From NCBI GenBank assembly GCA_022842885.1, contig JALHOR010000013.1, positions 1 to 64,000 of the forward strand: a DNA stretch of 64,000 nucleotides, given 5' to 3'. A program made the position numbers and the translations under genes. The DNA comes from Anaerolineae bacterium. GTDB taxonomy: Bacteria > Chloroflexota > Anaerolineae > Aggregatilineales > Phototrophicaceae. The notes under the pieces were generated by a model that saw only the letters and a program-made list of their open reading frames with translations, ran no database searches and was not told the DNA's origin. Shown piece by piece: positions 36,004-45,391 of the stretch. Each line of letters opens with the position of its first letter. Within the stretch, counting starts at the first letter, position 1.

Positions 36004-36275
36004 TCCCGCGACTATCCTGACTAATTTTGCATTGCATGGGTATATCTTGTCTTTAGTGTAGCACAGCTAATCATACACGCCAGAAAAAGCAGCAAGTCCT
36101 TGGTTTTAAGGGCTAACACGCTCTTTTCCCAAACCTTTATCAACCAAAATCAATTCTTGACCTTACAATTTTATAACTTAACGATGGTTGCCTGCTTTGA
36201 AAGATTGTGCAAGATTTAGCCGTGTGCTTTAATTGAATCGCCATCATTGTCCATGAAGATGTTTGTGAGGGAAAA

Positions 36276-39260
36276 ATGGTCAACGTTTTCATCTCGTACT
36301 CGCGCCGTGATTTGGAATTTGGAAAACAACTTCATACCGCCCTCACTGGGCAAGGGCGGGATGTATGGATGGATTGGGAAGATATTCCGCTGTCATCAGA
36401 CTGGTGGACAGAAATCTGTAAAGGGATAGAAGCCGCCGATAATTTTGTCCTCATTATGAGTCCCGATTCGATTGGCTCACCTGTTTGCCAATTGGAAATT
36501 TTATATGCCCGCGAACAAAACAAGCGCATTATCCCACTGTTTCACCGTGACCCGGAAAAAGACAAATCGTTTGATTTGGTGGTTGAGCGCATTAAAAACG
36601 ATGATTACCTGCGAAAAATGATGGGTGATCGGGATGCCCGTAAACTTTCGGAAGAAAATTGGGATGTGCTAGGCAGCTTAAACTGGATTTATTTTCGTTC
36701 AGAAGATGATTTTCATGTCAAATTCAAGAACATGATTGATGTGATTGATACTGACCCGGCGCATGTGCGGCAGCATACGCGCTTGCAGGTGCAGGCGTTG
36801 GAATGGGATCATCAGCAGAAAAATCGTAGTTTTTTGCTGGTGGGCGATGAAATTGCCGCCGCCGAAACATGGTTAAAAGCATCGGTTGACGCCAAAAAAT
36901 CGCCAGCACCCACGCAGCTACAACAAGACTATATCAAAGATAGCCGCCAAGCCGAATCTGCCCGCAAACGTATTTTACGCAGCCTGACGATTGCATCGGC
37001 AATTTTGGGGATTATGATTGTGGTCGCATTCATCGCAGTGATTGCTGCTGTGAATCAAGCCAATGTCGCGCAGAACCGCGCCGATGCTGCCCAAGCCCAA
37101 GCTCAAGCCGCCGCGACTGATGTTTTTATTATCGGCTCTACACTAACGCCGTATCCGCCGACTTTAACCGCTGTTGCCGTCGAAATTGAACAACAACAAG
37201 AACGTTTAGCAGCACAAAACCTGCTGGCAAAAGCCAATGATATTCTGGCGAATCCACCCGGCAACCCAGAAACTGCCGCCTTGTTAGCACTCCATACGCT
37301 GCCTATCAATATCTCCCCCAACGCACTCAATATTTTGGAACAATCCTATCCCAATATTCATACTGCGGCGCTCTATGATGATGATGGCGGCGTCACAGTA
37401 GTGAATTACAGCCCGGATGGCACGCGCCTTGTGAGTGGGACAGACAGCGGCAAATTATATGTTCGGGATATTGCCAGTGGCGAACTGCTGCAAACATTGG
37501 ATGCTCATACAGGCTTGATTTGGGATATGGGTTACAGCCCAGATGGGCGTTATTTGGCAACCGCCAGCGCGGATAACACGCTCAAATTATGGGATACCAG
37601 CACTTGGGAAACCGCACGAGTCTTGGAACATCCCGACGTGGTAGGGACGCTGAATTTTAGTCCTAATGGCGAATGGCTGGTAACAGGCGCGGATGATGGT
37701 ATGGTGCGTATATGGGTGATTGCCACCGGGGAGATGCTGCGCGTGCTGGAGGCGCATCAAGGTTCGGTAAATACTGTGGTTTTCAGCCCAGATGGACAAC
37801 TGCTCTTTACAGTCGGGAATGATGCACTGGGACGTTTGTGGGACTTAACCACTTGGGAAACGCGCCATGTGATGGCTGGGCATGATGATTGGATTTATGA
37901 TGCTGATTTTAGCCCGGATGGCACGCTAGTCGTTACGGGCAGTGCCGATACCACATTCCGGTTATGGGATGTCGCTACTGGCAAGGAAAAACACATCTTT
38001 AACGGGCATACAGGAGCAGTTTACGGCGCTATTTTTAATAAGGATGGCACAAAAATCCTTACTTCTAGCGCGGATAACACGGTTCAGATATGGAATACCA
38101 GCACTTATGAAAATATACGGGTTCTTGCGGGGCATACCGACGCCGTGAATTATGCCGATTGGAGTTCTGATGAGCAAGCCGCTGTGAGTGCCAGCAGCGA
38201 TGGCACGCTGCGCGTATGGCGCTTAGTGGATAATTTTGATGCGCTCAAACTCCCGCCGTTTGAAGACATTGTGTATGCAGCGCGTTTCAGCCGTGATGGG
38301 CGCTATTTGGCGGTGGCGGGTGGTGATAGCAATATCACAATTGTGGATAAACAAACTCGTCAAAGCCGGGTTTTGAGTGGGCATAGTGGCGTGGTTTATA
38401 ATGTCACTTTCAGCCCGGATGCCAGCCAAATCGTCAGTGCCTCACTGGATGGCACAGCCCGCTTGTGGGATATTGCCACTGGTGAAACGATTCGCGTGTT
38501 CCAAGGGCATCAGGCTCCGGTCAACAGCGTCAGTTTTAATCTGGATGCCACCCTCTTAGCCACCACCAGCGATGATAAGACTATTATCATTTGGGATGTG
38601 GCAACAGGGTCGGCATTGCATACCCTGAGTGGACATACTGCCGAAGTTTTTGCGGCGCGTTTTAGCCGTTCCAATGCCTATCTTGCCAGCGGCAGCGTGG
38701 ATGGCACGGTGCGCTTGTGGGATACAACCACATGGGAAACGGTGCGCGTGCTAGAAGGACATACTGATACGGTTAGTTCGGTTGCCTTTAGCCCCGATAG
38801 CCAACTCTTGGTGACAGGCAGCTATGATGGCACTGCCCGCATTTGGGATGTGGAGATGGGTGAATCAATTGGGATTCTGCAACAGCATATTGGCAATATT
38901 AATTCTGTGGCATTCAGCTCCGATGGCACCTATATTTTAACAGGCAGCAACGATACCACTACTATCATGTGGAATGTGGCACAGCAGCGGGCAGTGCGGA
39001 TTTTTGAGGGGCATGATGGCGCGGTCTATGCAGTGGATTTCAGCGCCGACGGAGAGGATATTGTCACCGCCAGCGCCGATAGAACAGTGCGCTTCTGGAA
39101 AGCCGATTTTCATCAACTCATAGATTTGGTGTGCAGCGTGTTGATTCGGGATTTGAGCGAGGAGGAACGCCGTTTTTATGGTCTCACGGAGAGCAGCGGG
39201 CAAATCTGTGATGTTCTTAAACAACCGGGTGTCTTGCCAGAACGTCCACCGCAATCGTAA
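36276..39260 (+). CDS. TIR domain - transmembrane - 14-repeat WD40 protein
   Basis: A 994-residue protein. Residues 1-145 form a TIR domain (VFISYSRRDLEFG start; the NADase-type Glu is E74 in SPVCQLEI). A conserved link (about 160-225) precedes one transmembrane helix (236-259) and a coiled coil (260-320) with the motif STLTPYPPTLTAV. From about 360 come 14 WD40 repeats, enough for two seven-bladed propellers. The topology puts TIR in the cytoplasm and WD40 outside if it inserts as read. TIR domains of this type can cleave NAD or signal by assembly; the target is unknown. GAGGG lies before the ATG. It is followed by a paralogue. Confidence 0.9.
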   Translation: MVNVFISYSRRDLEFGKQLHTALTGQGRDVWMDWEDIPLSSDWWTEICKGIEAADNFVLIMSPDSIGSPVCQLEILYAREQNKRIIPLFHRDPEKDKSFDLVVERIKNDDYLRKMMGDRDARKLSEENWDVLGSLNWIYFRSEDDFHVKFKNMIDVIDTDPAHVRQHTRLQVQALEWDHQQKNRSFLLVGDEIAAAETWLKASVDAKKSPAPTQLQQDYIKDSRQAESARKRILRSLTIASAILGIMIVVAFIAVIAAVNQANVAQNRADAAQAQAQAAATDVFIIGSTLTPYPPTLTAVAVEIEQQQERLAAQNLLAKANDILANPPGNPETAALLALHTLPINISPNALNILEQSYPNIHTAALYDDDGGVTVVNYSPDGTRLVSGTDSGKLYVRDIASGELLQTLDAHTGLIWDMGYSPDGRYLATASADNTLKLWDTSTWETARVLEHPDVVGTLNFSPNGEWLVTGADDGMVRIWVIATGEMLRVLEAHQGSVNTVVFSPDGQLLFTVGNDALGRLWDLTTWETRHVMAGHDDWIYDADFSPDGTLVVTGSADTTFRLWDVATGKEKHIFNGHTGAVYGAIFNKDGTKILTSSADNTVQIWNTSTYENIRVLAGHTDAVNYADWSSDEQAAVSASSDGTLRVWRLVDNFDALKLPPFEDIVYAARFSRDGRYLAVAGGDSNITIVDKQTRQSRVLSGHSGVVYNVTFSPDASQIVSASLDGTARLWDIATGETIRVFQGHQAPVNSVSFNLDATLLATTSDDKTIIIWDVATGSALHTLSGHTAEVFAARFSRSNAYLASGSVDGTVRLWDTTTWETVRVLEGHTDTVSSVAFSPDSQLLVTGSYDGTARIWDVEMGESIGILQQHIGNINSVAFSSDGTYILTGSNDTTTIMWNVAQQRAVRIFEGHDGAVYAVDFSADGEDIVTASADRTVRFWKADFHQLIDLVCSVLIRDLSEEERRFYGLTESSGQICDVLKQPGVLPERPPQS

Positions 39261-39283
39261 ATAGAGAATTTGTTTCAAAAATC

Positions 39284-39311
39284 GTAGAGACATGGTATGC
39301 CGTGTCTCTAC
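39284..39311. repeat. Dispersed GTAG palindrome between the TIR-WD40 genes
   Basis: GTAGAGACATGGTA and TGCCGTGTCTCTAC form a 28-bp near-perfect palindrome, preceded by TTTCAAAAATC as at 14230. Confidence 0.7.
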
Positions 39312-39397
39312 CCCATAATACGATAGAATTTGCTCGTTATTTTTATGAAATCATTTTTGATTTTGAAGTAATTATCCTATGTTTCCACACCTTTTTT

Positions 39398-39426
39398 TTT
39401 ACTACTAACTCATTTACAGCTATAAT
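39398..39426 (+). promoter_or_regulatory. Candidate promoter of second TIR-WD40 gene
   Basis: TTTACT (39398-39403), 17-base spacer, perfect TATAAT (39421-39426), 38 bases before the ATG at 39465. Confidence 0.5.
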
Positions 39427-39464
39427 CAAACACAACCCTTTCCTAACCTATTATAGGTATCCTC

Positions 39465-42400
39465 ATGCCAAATATTTTTATTTCATATTCTCGCAAAAAT
39501 ACTGAATTTGGGCGTAAGCTCCATCAGGCATTTGCCTCACAAGGGCGTGATGTCTGGATGGATTGGGAGGATATACCCTTATCGTCTGATTGGTGGCATG
39601 AAATTTCGCGTGGGATTGAAACATCGGATAATTTTCTGTTGATTATGACTCCCGATGCGCTGGGTTCGCCCGTCTGCCATTTGGAAATTGAACATGCTTA
39701 CCAGCATCACAAACGCCTCATCCCGATTTTTCATCTTGACCCAGAAAAAGATAATTCATTTGCGATGATTCAAGCGCGTATTGAAGCCGATGATTATTTG
39801 CGGCAGATGATGGGGAGTCGTGATGCCCTGAAGTTGGCTGAGGAAAACTGGAATAAAATTAGCAGCATCAACTGGATTTTTTGCAAGCCTGATGATGATT
39901 TTAATGCCAAACTCAAGGAAATTAGTGCCATTCTGGATACTGATTTGGCACATATTCGCCAGCATACGCGCCTTGAGGTACAAGCATTAGAATGGCAATC
40001 GCAACAAGCCAACCCTAGTTTTTTGCTGAACGGGGATGAAATCACCCATAACGAAACCTGGTTGAAAACCGCCGATACTGAGAAAAAAGTTCCCGTCCCT
40101 ACCCCATTGCAGCGTCAATATGTTGAGGAAAGTCGGGCGTTTGAAAATAGGCGGCGGCTTTTGCTGCGACGCTTAACGATGGCATCCGGCATTCTGGCAG
40201 TCCTGATTGTATTGGCGTTGGGGGCAGTGTTGGTGAGCATTGACCGAACACAGGCGGCAGTTGCCGAATCAGAATTGGCGGCAAATAGTGCGGCGACGGC
40301 AATAGCGGCGGAAGGAGAAGCCCAAAACCAAGCGGCGACAGCAGTCGCATTTCAAGTAACGGCTGAATATAAAGCCGATGTCGCTGCCACAGAACGCGCC
40401 ATTATCGGTGCGACCCTCACACCCTATCCGCCGACCCTCACCGCTGCGGCGCAGGATATTGAGATGGCACGCCAACTGGCGAATATCGCTGAAACCCAAG
40501 TGAGCAATATCGGCGCGACCCTCACACCCTATCCGCCAACGCTCACAGCAGCGGCGCAAGATATTGAGGTGGCACGCCAACTGGCGAATATCGCTGAAAC
40601 CCAAATGAGCAATATCGGCGCGACCCTTACACCCTATCCACCAACACTAACGGCAGTGGCGGAACAAGTTGAGGAAGGGCAGCGGCGTCTTGAATCGCTG
40701 CGATTGGCGGCGGCTGCCAATGATTTGATAGACACGGGCAATGCCGAAACTGTTGCCTTATTAGCGATTCGGGCAGCACAAGGCGGTTACAGTCCATTTT
40801 TGGATACCGTCTTAAACAAAGCCTTAGACCGTCTATATACAGCAGACGCATTGCAAGCCAATGATGCATCCGTCGAAAATGCTCTTTTTCATCCCAATGG
40901 GGAATGGATTGTGACGGGCAGTGATGATGGCATTGCGCGATTTTGGGATGGGAATACAGGCGAAATCTTACGCGAATTTGCTGGACACACCAATGTTCTG
41001 TGGGATACAACCCTTAATGCGGATGGCACTTGGCTGGCAACCGCCAGCGCCGACGGCACCGCCAAAGTGTGGGATAGTACCACTGGTGAAATTTTATTTA
41101 CATTAGAACATCCTGCCCAAGTGAACAATGTTTTATTTCGCTCCGATAGTCAAATACTGCTGACAACGTGCAATGATGGGTTGGTACGCTTATGGGACTT
41201 AACGACAGGCACGCTTGCTCAGACTTTCACGGGGCATACCTATTGGGTACTCGCAGCGGCGTTTAGTTCAGATGAAACCCAAATCGCAACTGGGGATGGT
41301 GCTGGTGTGGTGATTGTGTGGGATGCAGCGACTGGAGACATTTTGTATCAACTGCACGACCATCTGAATTTTATTACTGATGTGATGTATCGCCCGGATA
41401 ATAGTATGCTTTTAACTGCCAGCCGCGATTTATCGGTACGGATTTATGACCCGGCAAATGGCGAACCTATTGGGCAGGCTCGGCTCATGTCGGCTTTCCC
41501 ACAGGATTTAGCCTTTAATCCAGCGGGGGATATTCTGCTGATTTCCGATGCCAGCGGTTCAATTGCATACACTAACTTTAGCACCGGTCTGTCCGGTGTC
41601 CTGAGTGGGCATACCAACCTTGTTCAACAAGCCAATTTTTCACCAGATGGTGTATGGATCGTATCTGCCAGCGATGATGGTACTGTCCGTTTATGGTCGT
41701 TATATTCCTATAATGTCCAGTTAAAAGGTCACACGGAAGGCATTTACGATAGCGTATTTTGGTCGGAGGATACTCAACTGGTGACCATTAGCACAGATAA
41801 AACCTTACGCTCTTGGGATACTCGCACTGGTGAGCAGACCGGGCAAATAGACCTAAGAAGCGGCGGACTTGTGCTGGATTTTAGCCCCGATGAGCGTTAC
41901 TTGGCAATCGGCGGTGATGCTGGGATGCTGCTGCTGCTCGATCCTGAAAATGGCGCAATCCTCCAAGATTTTGTGGGACATGGTGATGCTATTTTGGGGG
42001 TTCGTTTTTCCCCCGATGGCACCCGGCTTGCCTCTGGGGGCGATGACGGCACCGTCCGGGTATGGGACATCAATACTGGGCGTGAGTTATTCCAGATGAC
42101 GCATGATGCATTTGTCAACAGCGTGAATTATAGCCCTGATGGTCGCCAAATTCTGTCTAGCAGCTATGATGGGACTGCGAAAATTTGGGATGCAACCGAT
42201 GGTAGCCTCATTGCCACGCTCAATCATAACGATTTAGTCATCAATGCTGTTTTTAGCCCAAATGGGAGGCTGATTGCAACCGTCTCCGGCGATAATCTCT
42301 ATTTGTGGGATGCCACTAATCAGACCATCATTCGGACGATGACCGGGCATACCAGCACCATATTCAACGCAGTATTTAGCCCCGATGGGAGTCTGTTAGC

Positions 42401-42677
42401 AACCGCCGCCGCCGATAGAACAGCGCGGATTTGGGAGGTCGCCACTGGGGAAATGCTGCGTGTCGTGCCGGGACACATTGCCGATGTGAACCATGTGGCG
42501 TTTAGTTCCGATGGTCGTTTTATCGTCACAGCCAGCAATGATTCTACAGCTCGCCTTCATTTTGTCCGGTTTGAAGACGTGATTGCGTATGCTTGTTCGC
42601 GGTTGGTACGCGATTTAACGGCGTTAGAACGGCAGCGTTACGGCGTGTTGGACAATCTGCCGATTTGCTCATCCTAA
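39465..42677 (+). CDS. TIR domain - transmembrane - 14-repeat WD40 protein, paralogue
   Basis: A 1070-residue paralogue of the upstream gene with the same order: TIR (1-145, IFISYSRKNTEFG, E74 in SPVCHLEI), link region, transmembrane helix (about 235-258), coiled-coil linker, 14 WD40 repeats and the shared C-terminal box (CSRLVRDLTALERQRYG). The linker is longer because the module IGATLTPYPPTLTA... (35 residues) occurs three times in tandem; the upstream protein has it once. The third copy is partial. The gene has its own promoter-like sequence. Confidence 0.9.
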   Translation: MPNIFISYSRKNTEFGRKLHQAFASQGRDVWMDWEDIPLSSDWWHEISRGIETSDNFLLIMTPDALGSPVCHLEIEHAYQHHKRLIPIFHLDPEKDNSFAMIQARIEADDYLRQMMGSRDALKLAEENWNKISSINWIFCKPDDDFNAKLKEISAILDTDLAHIRQHTRLEVQALEWQSQQANPSFLLNGDEITHNETWLKTADTEKKVPVPTPLQRQYVEESRAFENRRRLLLRRLTMASGILAVLIVLALGAVLVSIDRTQAAVAESELAANSAATAIAAEGEAQNQAATAVAFQVTAEYKADVAATERAIIGATLTPYPPTLTAAAQDIEMARQLANIAETQVSNIGATLTPYPPTLTAAAQDIEVARQLANIAETQMSNIGATLTPYPPTLTAVAEQVEEGQRRLESLRLAAAANDLIDTGNAETVALLAIRAAQGGYSPFLDTVLNKALDRLYTADALQANDASVENALFHPNGEWIVTGSDDGIARFWDGNTGEILREFAGHTNVLWDTTLNADGTWLATASADGTAKVWDSTTGEILFTLEHPAQVNNVLFRSDSQILLTTCNDGLVRLWDLTTGTLAQTFTGHTYWVLAAAFSSDETQIATGDGAGVVIVWDAATGDILYQLHDHLNFITDVMYRPDNSMLLTASRDLSVRIYDPANGEPIGQARLMSAFPQDLAFNPAGDILLISDASGSIAYTNFSTGLSGVLSGHTNLVQQANFSPDGVWIVSASDDGTVRLWSLYSYNVQLKGHTEGIYDSVFWSEDTQLVTISTDKTLRSWDTRTGEQTGQIDLRSGGLVLDFSPDERYLAIGGDAGMLLLLDPENGAILQDFVGHGDAILGVRFSPDGTRLASGGDDGTVRVWDINTGRELFQMTHDAFVNSVNYSPDGRQILSSSYDGTAKIWDATDGSLIATLNHNDLVINAVFSPNGRLIATVSGDNLYLWDATNQTIIRTMTGHTSTIFNAVFSPDGSLLATAAADRTARIWEVATGEMLRVVPGHIADVNHVAFSSDGRFIVTASNDSTARLHFVRFEDVIAYACSRLVRDLTALERQRYGVLDNLPICSS
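40404..40655 (+). repeat. 105-bp in-frame tandem repeat
   Basis: Two full 105-bp units (40404-40508 and 40509-40613) and a third, partial one (40614-40655), nearly identical, encode the 35-residue linker module of the second TIR-WD40 protein. High identity implies recent duplication. Confidence 0.85.
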
Positions 42678-42786
42678 ACTAGCGCGGGACAAATCAGCAC
42701 AAAATCATTAAAAATTTTCACCCGTTCCGCCCATAAAGTCCGTTATAATGAGGGCGAAAGATTGGTTGTTGTGAGGAAAGACACGG

Positions 42787-43743
42787 ATGGACTTTATTAT
42801 CGAAACGCGGGATTTGAAAAAACATTTTGGCAGCTTTGATGCGCTGCGCGGTGTCAATATTCATGTACCTGCCGGGTCAATTTATGGCTTTGTGGGACCC
42901 AATGGCGCGGGCAAAACCACCACCATGCGAATTTTGACAACCCTCACCCGCCCGTCAGTGGGCGAAGCCTTCGTTGCCGGGCATTCTGTTCTGACCGATA
43001 GGCGGGCAGTGCGGCGGGCAATTGGCTATATGCCCGATGAATTTGGTGTCTACGAAGATTTGCGCGTGTGGGAATATCTGGATTTTTTTGCCGCCTGTTA
43101 TGACATCCCAGAAAGTGACCGCCGCCGCTTGGTGGGTGATCTGCTGGAATTGGTGGACTTGGCGCATCGCAAAGATGATATGGTGGACAAACTCAGCCGT
43201 GGCATGAAACAGCGCCTCTCGTTAGCCCGTACGCTGGCACATGACCCGCAGGTGTTGATTCTGGATGAGCCGGCTTCTGGGCTAGATCCCCGCGCCCGTG
43301 TGGAAATCCGCGAATTGTTGGGTGAATTAGCGAACATGGGTAAGACGATTTTTTTCTCGTCGCATATTCTGGCAGATGTAGAAGATATTTGTTCGCACAT
43401 CGGCATTATCGAAGCCGGGCAAATTATCATGGAAGGCAGCCTCGACGAACTGAAGCGCCAACTCATGGAAACCCGCGAAATTATCATCAGCCTCAAAGAC
43501 CATGAAGCCGCCGAAAAAGTGAAATCATTGGTCTTGGGCATACGCGACGTGGTGAAAGCCGAAATCATCACGCCCAAAGGCGGGCGCTACCGCGTGCGTG
43601 TGGATTTTGCAGGCACTGATGATGAAGTCGCGGCACTGAACCAAAATTTGATGTCAGCCGGGGTACAGGTGATGGGTTTCCAAGAAGAAGAAAAAGACCT
43701 CGAAACCATGTTCATGCGCGTCACCAAAGGGCTGGTAACGTAA
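42787..43743 (+). CDS. ABC transporter ATP-binding protein, orphan
   Basis: A 318-residue ATPase of the CcmA/DrrA type: Walker A GPNGAGKTT, signature LSRGMKQRLSL, Walker B VLILDEPASGLD and switch His in SSHI. The C-terminal 90 residues form the extra domain of these exporters. No permease gene follows; the next gene lies on the other strand. TATAAT at 42744-42749 may be its -10. It must work with a permease encoded elsewhere. Confidence 0.92.
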   Translation: MDFIIETRDLKKHFGSFDALRGVNIHVPAGSIYGFVGPNGAGKTTTMRILTTLTRPSVGEAFVAGHSVLTDRRAVRRAIGYMPDEFGVYEDLRVWEYLDFFAACYDIPESDRRRLVGDLLELVDLAHRKDDMVDKLSRGMKQRLSLARTLAHDPQVLILDEPASGLDPRARVEIRELLGELANMGKTIFFSSHILADVEDICSHIGIIEAGQIIMEGSLDELKRQLMETREIIISLKDHEAAEKVKSLVLGIRDVVKAEIITPKGGRYRVRVDFAGTDDEVAALNQNLMSAGVQVMGFQEEEKDLETMFMRVTKGLVT

Positions 43744-43775
43744 GGGTGAATTGGTGGAATTGATTGCAAAAATGA

Positions 43776-43802
43776 GTCGGACACGGCACGCCGTGTCCCT
43801 AC
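43776..43802. repeat. Dispersed GTAG-type palindrome
   Basis: GGACACGGC-AC-GCCGTGTCC is a 20-bp core palindrome at 43779-43798 with CTAC after it, between convergent genes; it could also stop transcription. Confidence 0.6.
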
Positions 43803-43829
43803 AGAAAAATTGAATTCAATAAACCGTCG

Positions 43830-44459
43830 CTACCCCAATTCTTCTTCATCATCTTGTGGTTGCGGTGTGGGAACATACACGGGGTACAAACCGATGAGAA
43901 TCTCATAATATTGGTCGTGCCGCGCTGTTTCCACACTCACATAGCGGTTCATCAGCACTTCCAACTCCTGATATAACTGGGTCGCTTGTTCCCGATTCAG
44001 GCGCAAAACACCGCGCCGAATCATCAATGCTGCTGGGTCAGGCGCGGTGGTTTTTAAATCAATGTTGCCTTCGCGCACACTGCGGCGGATATTCTCGCCT
44101 GTTTCGCGCAGCATCGTTTCCAGCAAAATATCCAATGCCGGATTTTGCCCTTCGGTAGTTGCCAGCGTCAGCAAAGACCGGTCTACAATAAATTGTTTTG
44201 CCGCGATTTGATAATATTTTTCTTCTACTGCCCCAGACATTGCCCGCGTTTCTACCACCTGAATAATGCCATGTTTCTCCAACATTTTGATGTGATAATA
44301 CAAGCGCGTGAATGGTACCTCCAGCGCCTCGGCAATTTCATGAACATTTTTGCACTGATGCGAAATTTCTTGAACAATTTGCATTCGCAGCGGGTCAAAA
44401 TAAACTTTGAGAGCCTCTAAGTTATCCAGCGTTAAACTATCAGCCGGCTGATAGAACAT
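43830..44459 (-). CDS. ArsR-like winged-helix transcription regulator
   Basis: A 209-residue protein. Residues 10-85 form a winged helix (LEALKVYFDPLRMQIVQEI, then VHEIAEALEVPFTRLYYHIKMLEKHGII). The C-terminal 120 residues are helical and probably form the dimer or sensor domain, ending in an acidic tail (QDDEEELG). No metal-site Cys pairs of classical ArsR are seen. It is convergent with the ABC ATPase gene, so a regulatory link is possible but not shown. Confidence 0.85.
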   Translation of the reverse strand: MFYQPADSLTLDNLEALKVYFDPLRMQIVQEISHQCKNVHEIAEALEVPFTRLYYHIKMLEKHGIIQVVETRAMSGAVEEKYYQIAAKQFIVDRSLLTLATTEGQNPALDILLETMLRETGENIRRSVREGNIDLKTTAPDPAALMIRRGVLRLNREQATQLYQELEVLMNRYVSVETARHDQYYEILIGLYPVYVPTPQPQDDEEELG

Positions 44460-44679
44460 AAGCGCACTCCTTAAAAAGTAATTATCGCTTGGAAATGCCG
44501 TTAGTTATAGCACACATGAGCCAATAACAGAACCTTCTGCTTAAACTTAGCACCCCCTGTTTTAGTCTTTTATACATCTACGCCACGAATCAATTCCGTT
44601 GATATAGATAACACACACCATCACCTGTTTAGGGAAAGGCAAGATATTTATGTATCGCCAACACTTTTCTGCTATAGTG

Positions 44680-44697
44680 AAAAGACCTGTGTCTTTT
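44680..44697 (+). other. Small hairpin with U-run upstream of folK
   Basis: AAAAGAC-CTGT-GTCTTTT, then T, forms a 7-bp stem between a possible -10 (TATAGT at 44673-44678) and the folK start. If the -10 is right, it would sit at the very 5' end of the transcript; if not, it is a weak terminator. Confidence 0.3.
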
Positions 44698-44726
44698 TAT
44701 TAGTTTCTTATGCGTGCGGACGAAAG

Positions 44727-45242
44727 ATGGCTAAACTTAATGATGTCTATATTCTGGCAGGTTCAAACCATGAGCCTGAAAAGAATCTGCAATTAGGGGT
44801 CAAAATACTCGGGGAATACTTCAACATTGTGACGGTTTCCCCAGTTTATGAAACGTTGGCAGTGGGCGGCAGTGCTGATGACCCGCATTACCTAAATGCT
44901 GCAATTTTTATTGAGACGTTTGTGATTCTGGAATTTTTGCAGCGGCGTTTACGTCAAATTGAAGCGACGTGTGGGCGAGTGCGGTTTGATGCCGATGGGA
45001 ACAAATCCAAAATCGTGACATTAGATTTGGACATCCTGCTGTTTAACCATGAAGTGAGCCAATCTATCGTTGCCCCATTGCCCCATCCCGATATTCTCAA
45101 CCATGCTCATGCCATCATCCCACTGGCAGATATTGCGCCTGATTTTATTCATCCAGTGACGAAGAAAAAGATGAAAGAGATTGCGACGCACTTCCAGAAT
45201 AAACCCGGGTTAAAGCGGCGCGATGACATCCTGCCACTTTAA
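44727..45242 (+). CDS. folK: HPPK, dihydropterin pyrophosphokinase (divergent)
   Basis: A 171-residue protein of the 6-hydroxymethyl-7,8-dihydropterin pyrophosphokinase family (folate pathway). AGSNHEPEKNL, VSPVYET, YLNAAI and VTLDLDILLFN match the family in order. The Mg-binding Asp pair (DLDI) is kept, but the stretch usually reading RxxRxxWGPRTLD here reads NKSKIVTLD, so the Arg residues that hold ATP are lost or replaced by Lys. It may have altered kinetics or substrate. folE follows on the same strand. Confidence 0.8.
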   Translation: MAKLNDVYILAGSNHEPEKNLQLGVKILGEYFNIVTVSPVYETLAVGGSADDPHYLNAAIFIETFVILEFLQRRLRQIEATCGRVRFDADGNKSKIVTLDLDILLFNHEVSQSIVAPLPHPDILNHAHAIIPLADIAPDFIHPVTKKKMKEIATHFQNKPGLKRRDDILPL

Positions 45243-45391
45243 CATTGTGTGAAGAATGCTTTAGGAACAGCGTTCTGTCATCCACTTTTAAGGCTAGGCT
45301 CACTAACGAATGGCAACATTCAGGTGTGTGATAGCGAGTGTCGCTTTGCCAGTACACTAATTTTGGACTATGGACACTTCTAAGGAAAACA

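Noticed and set aside
40404-40655. 105-bp repeats as a mobile element
   Set aside because: In-frame coding duplications inside one gene with no terminal inverted repeats.
36276-42677. A complete multi-gene defence system around the TIR proteins
   Set aside because: Neighbours are sensor kinases and an ABC ATPase; no cyclase, nuclease or helicase lies adjacent, so only the two receptors themselves can be supported.
42787-44459. ABC ATPase and ArsR-like gene as a regulated drug-export operon
   Set aside because: They are convergent, no permease is present, and a palindrome lies between them; only a loose association can be claimed.
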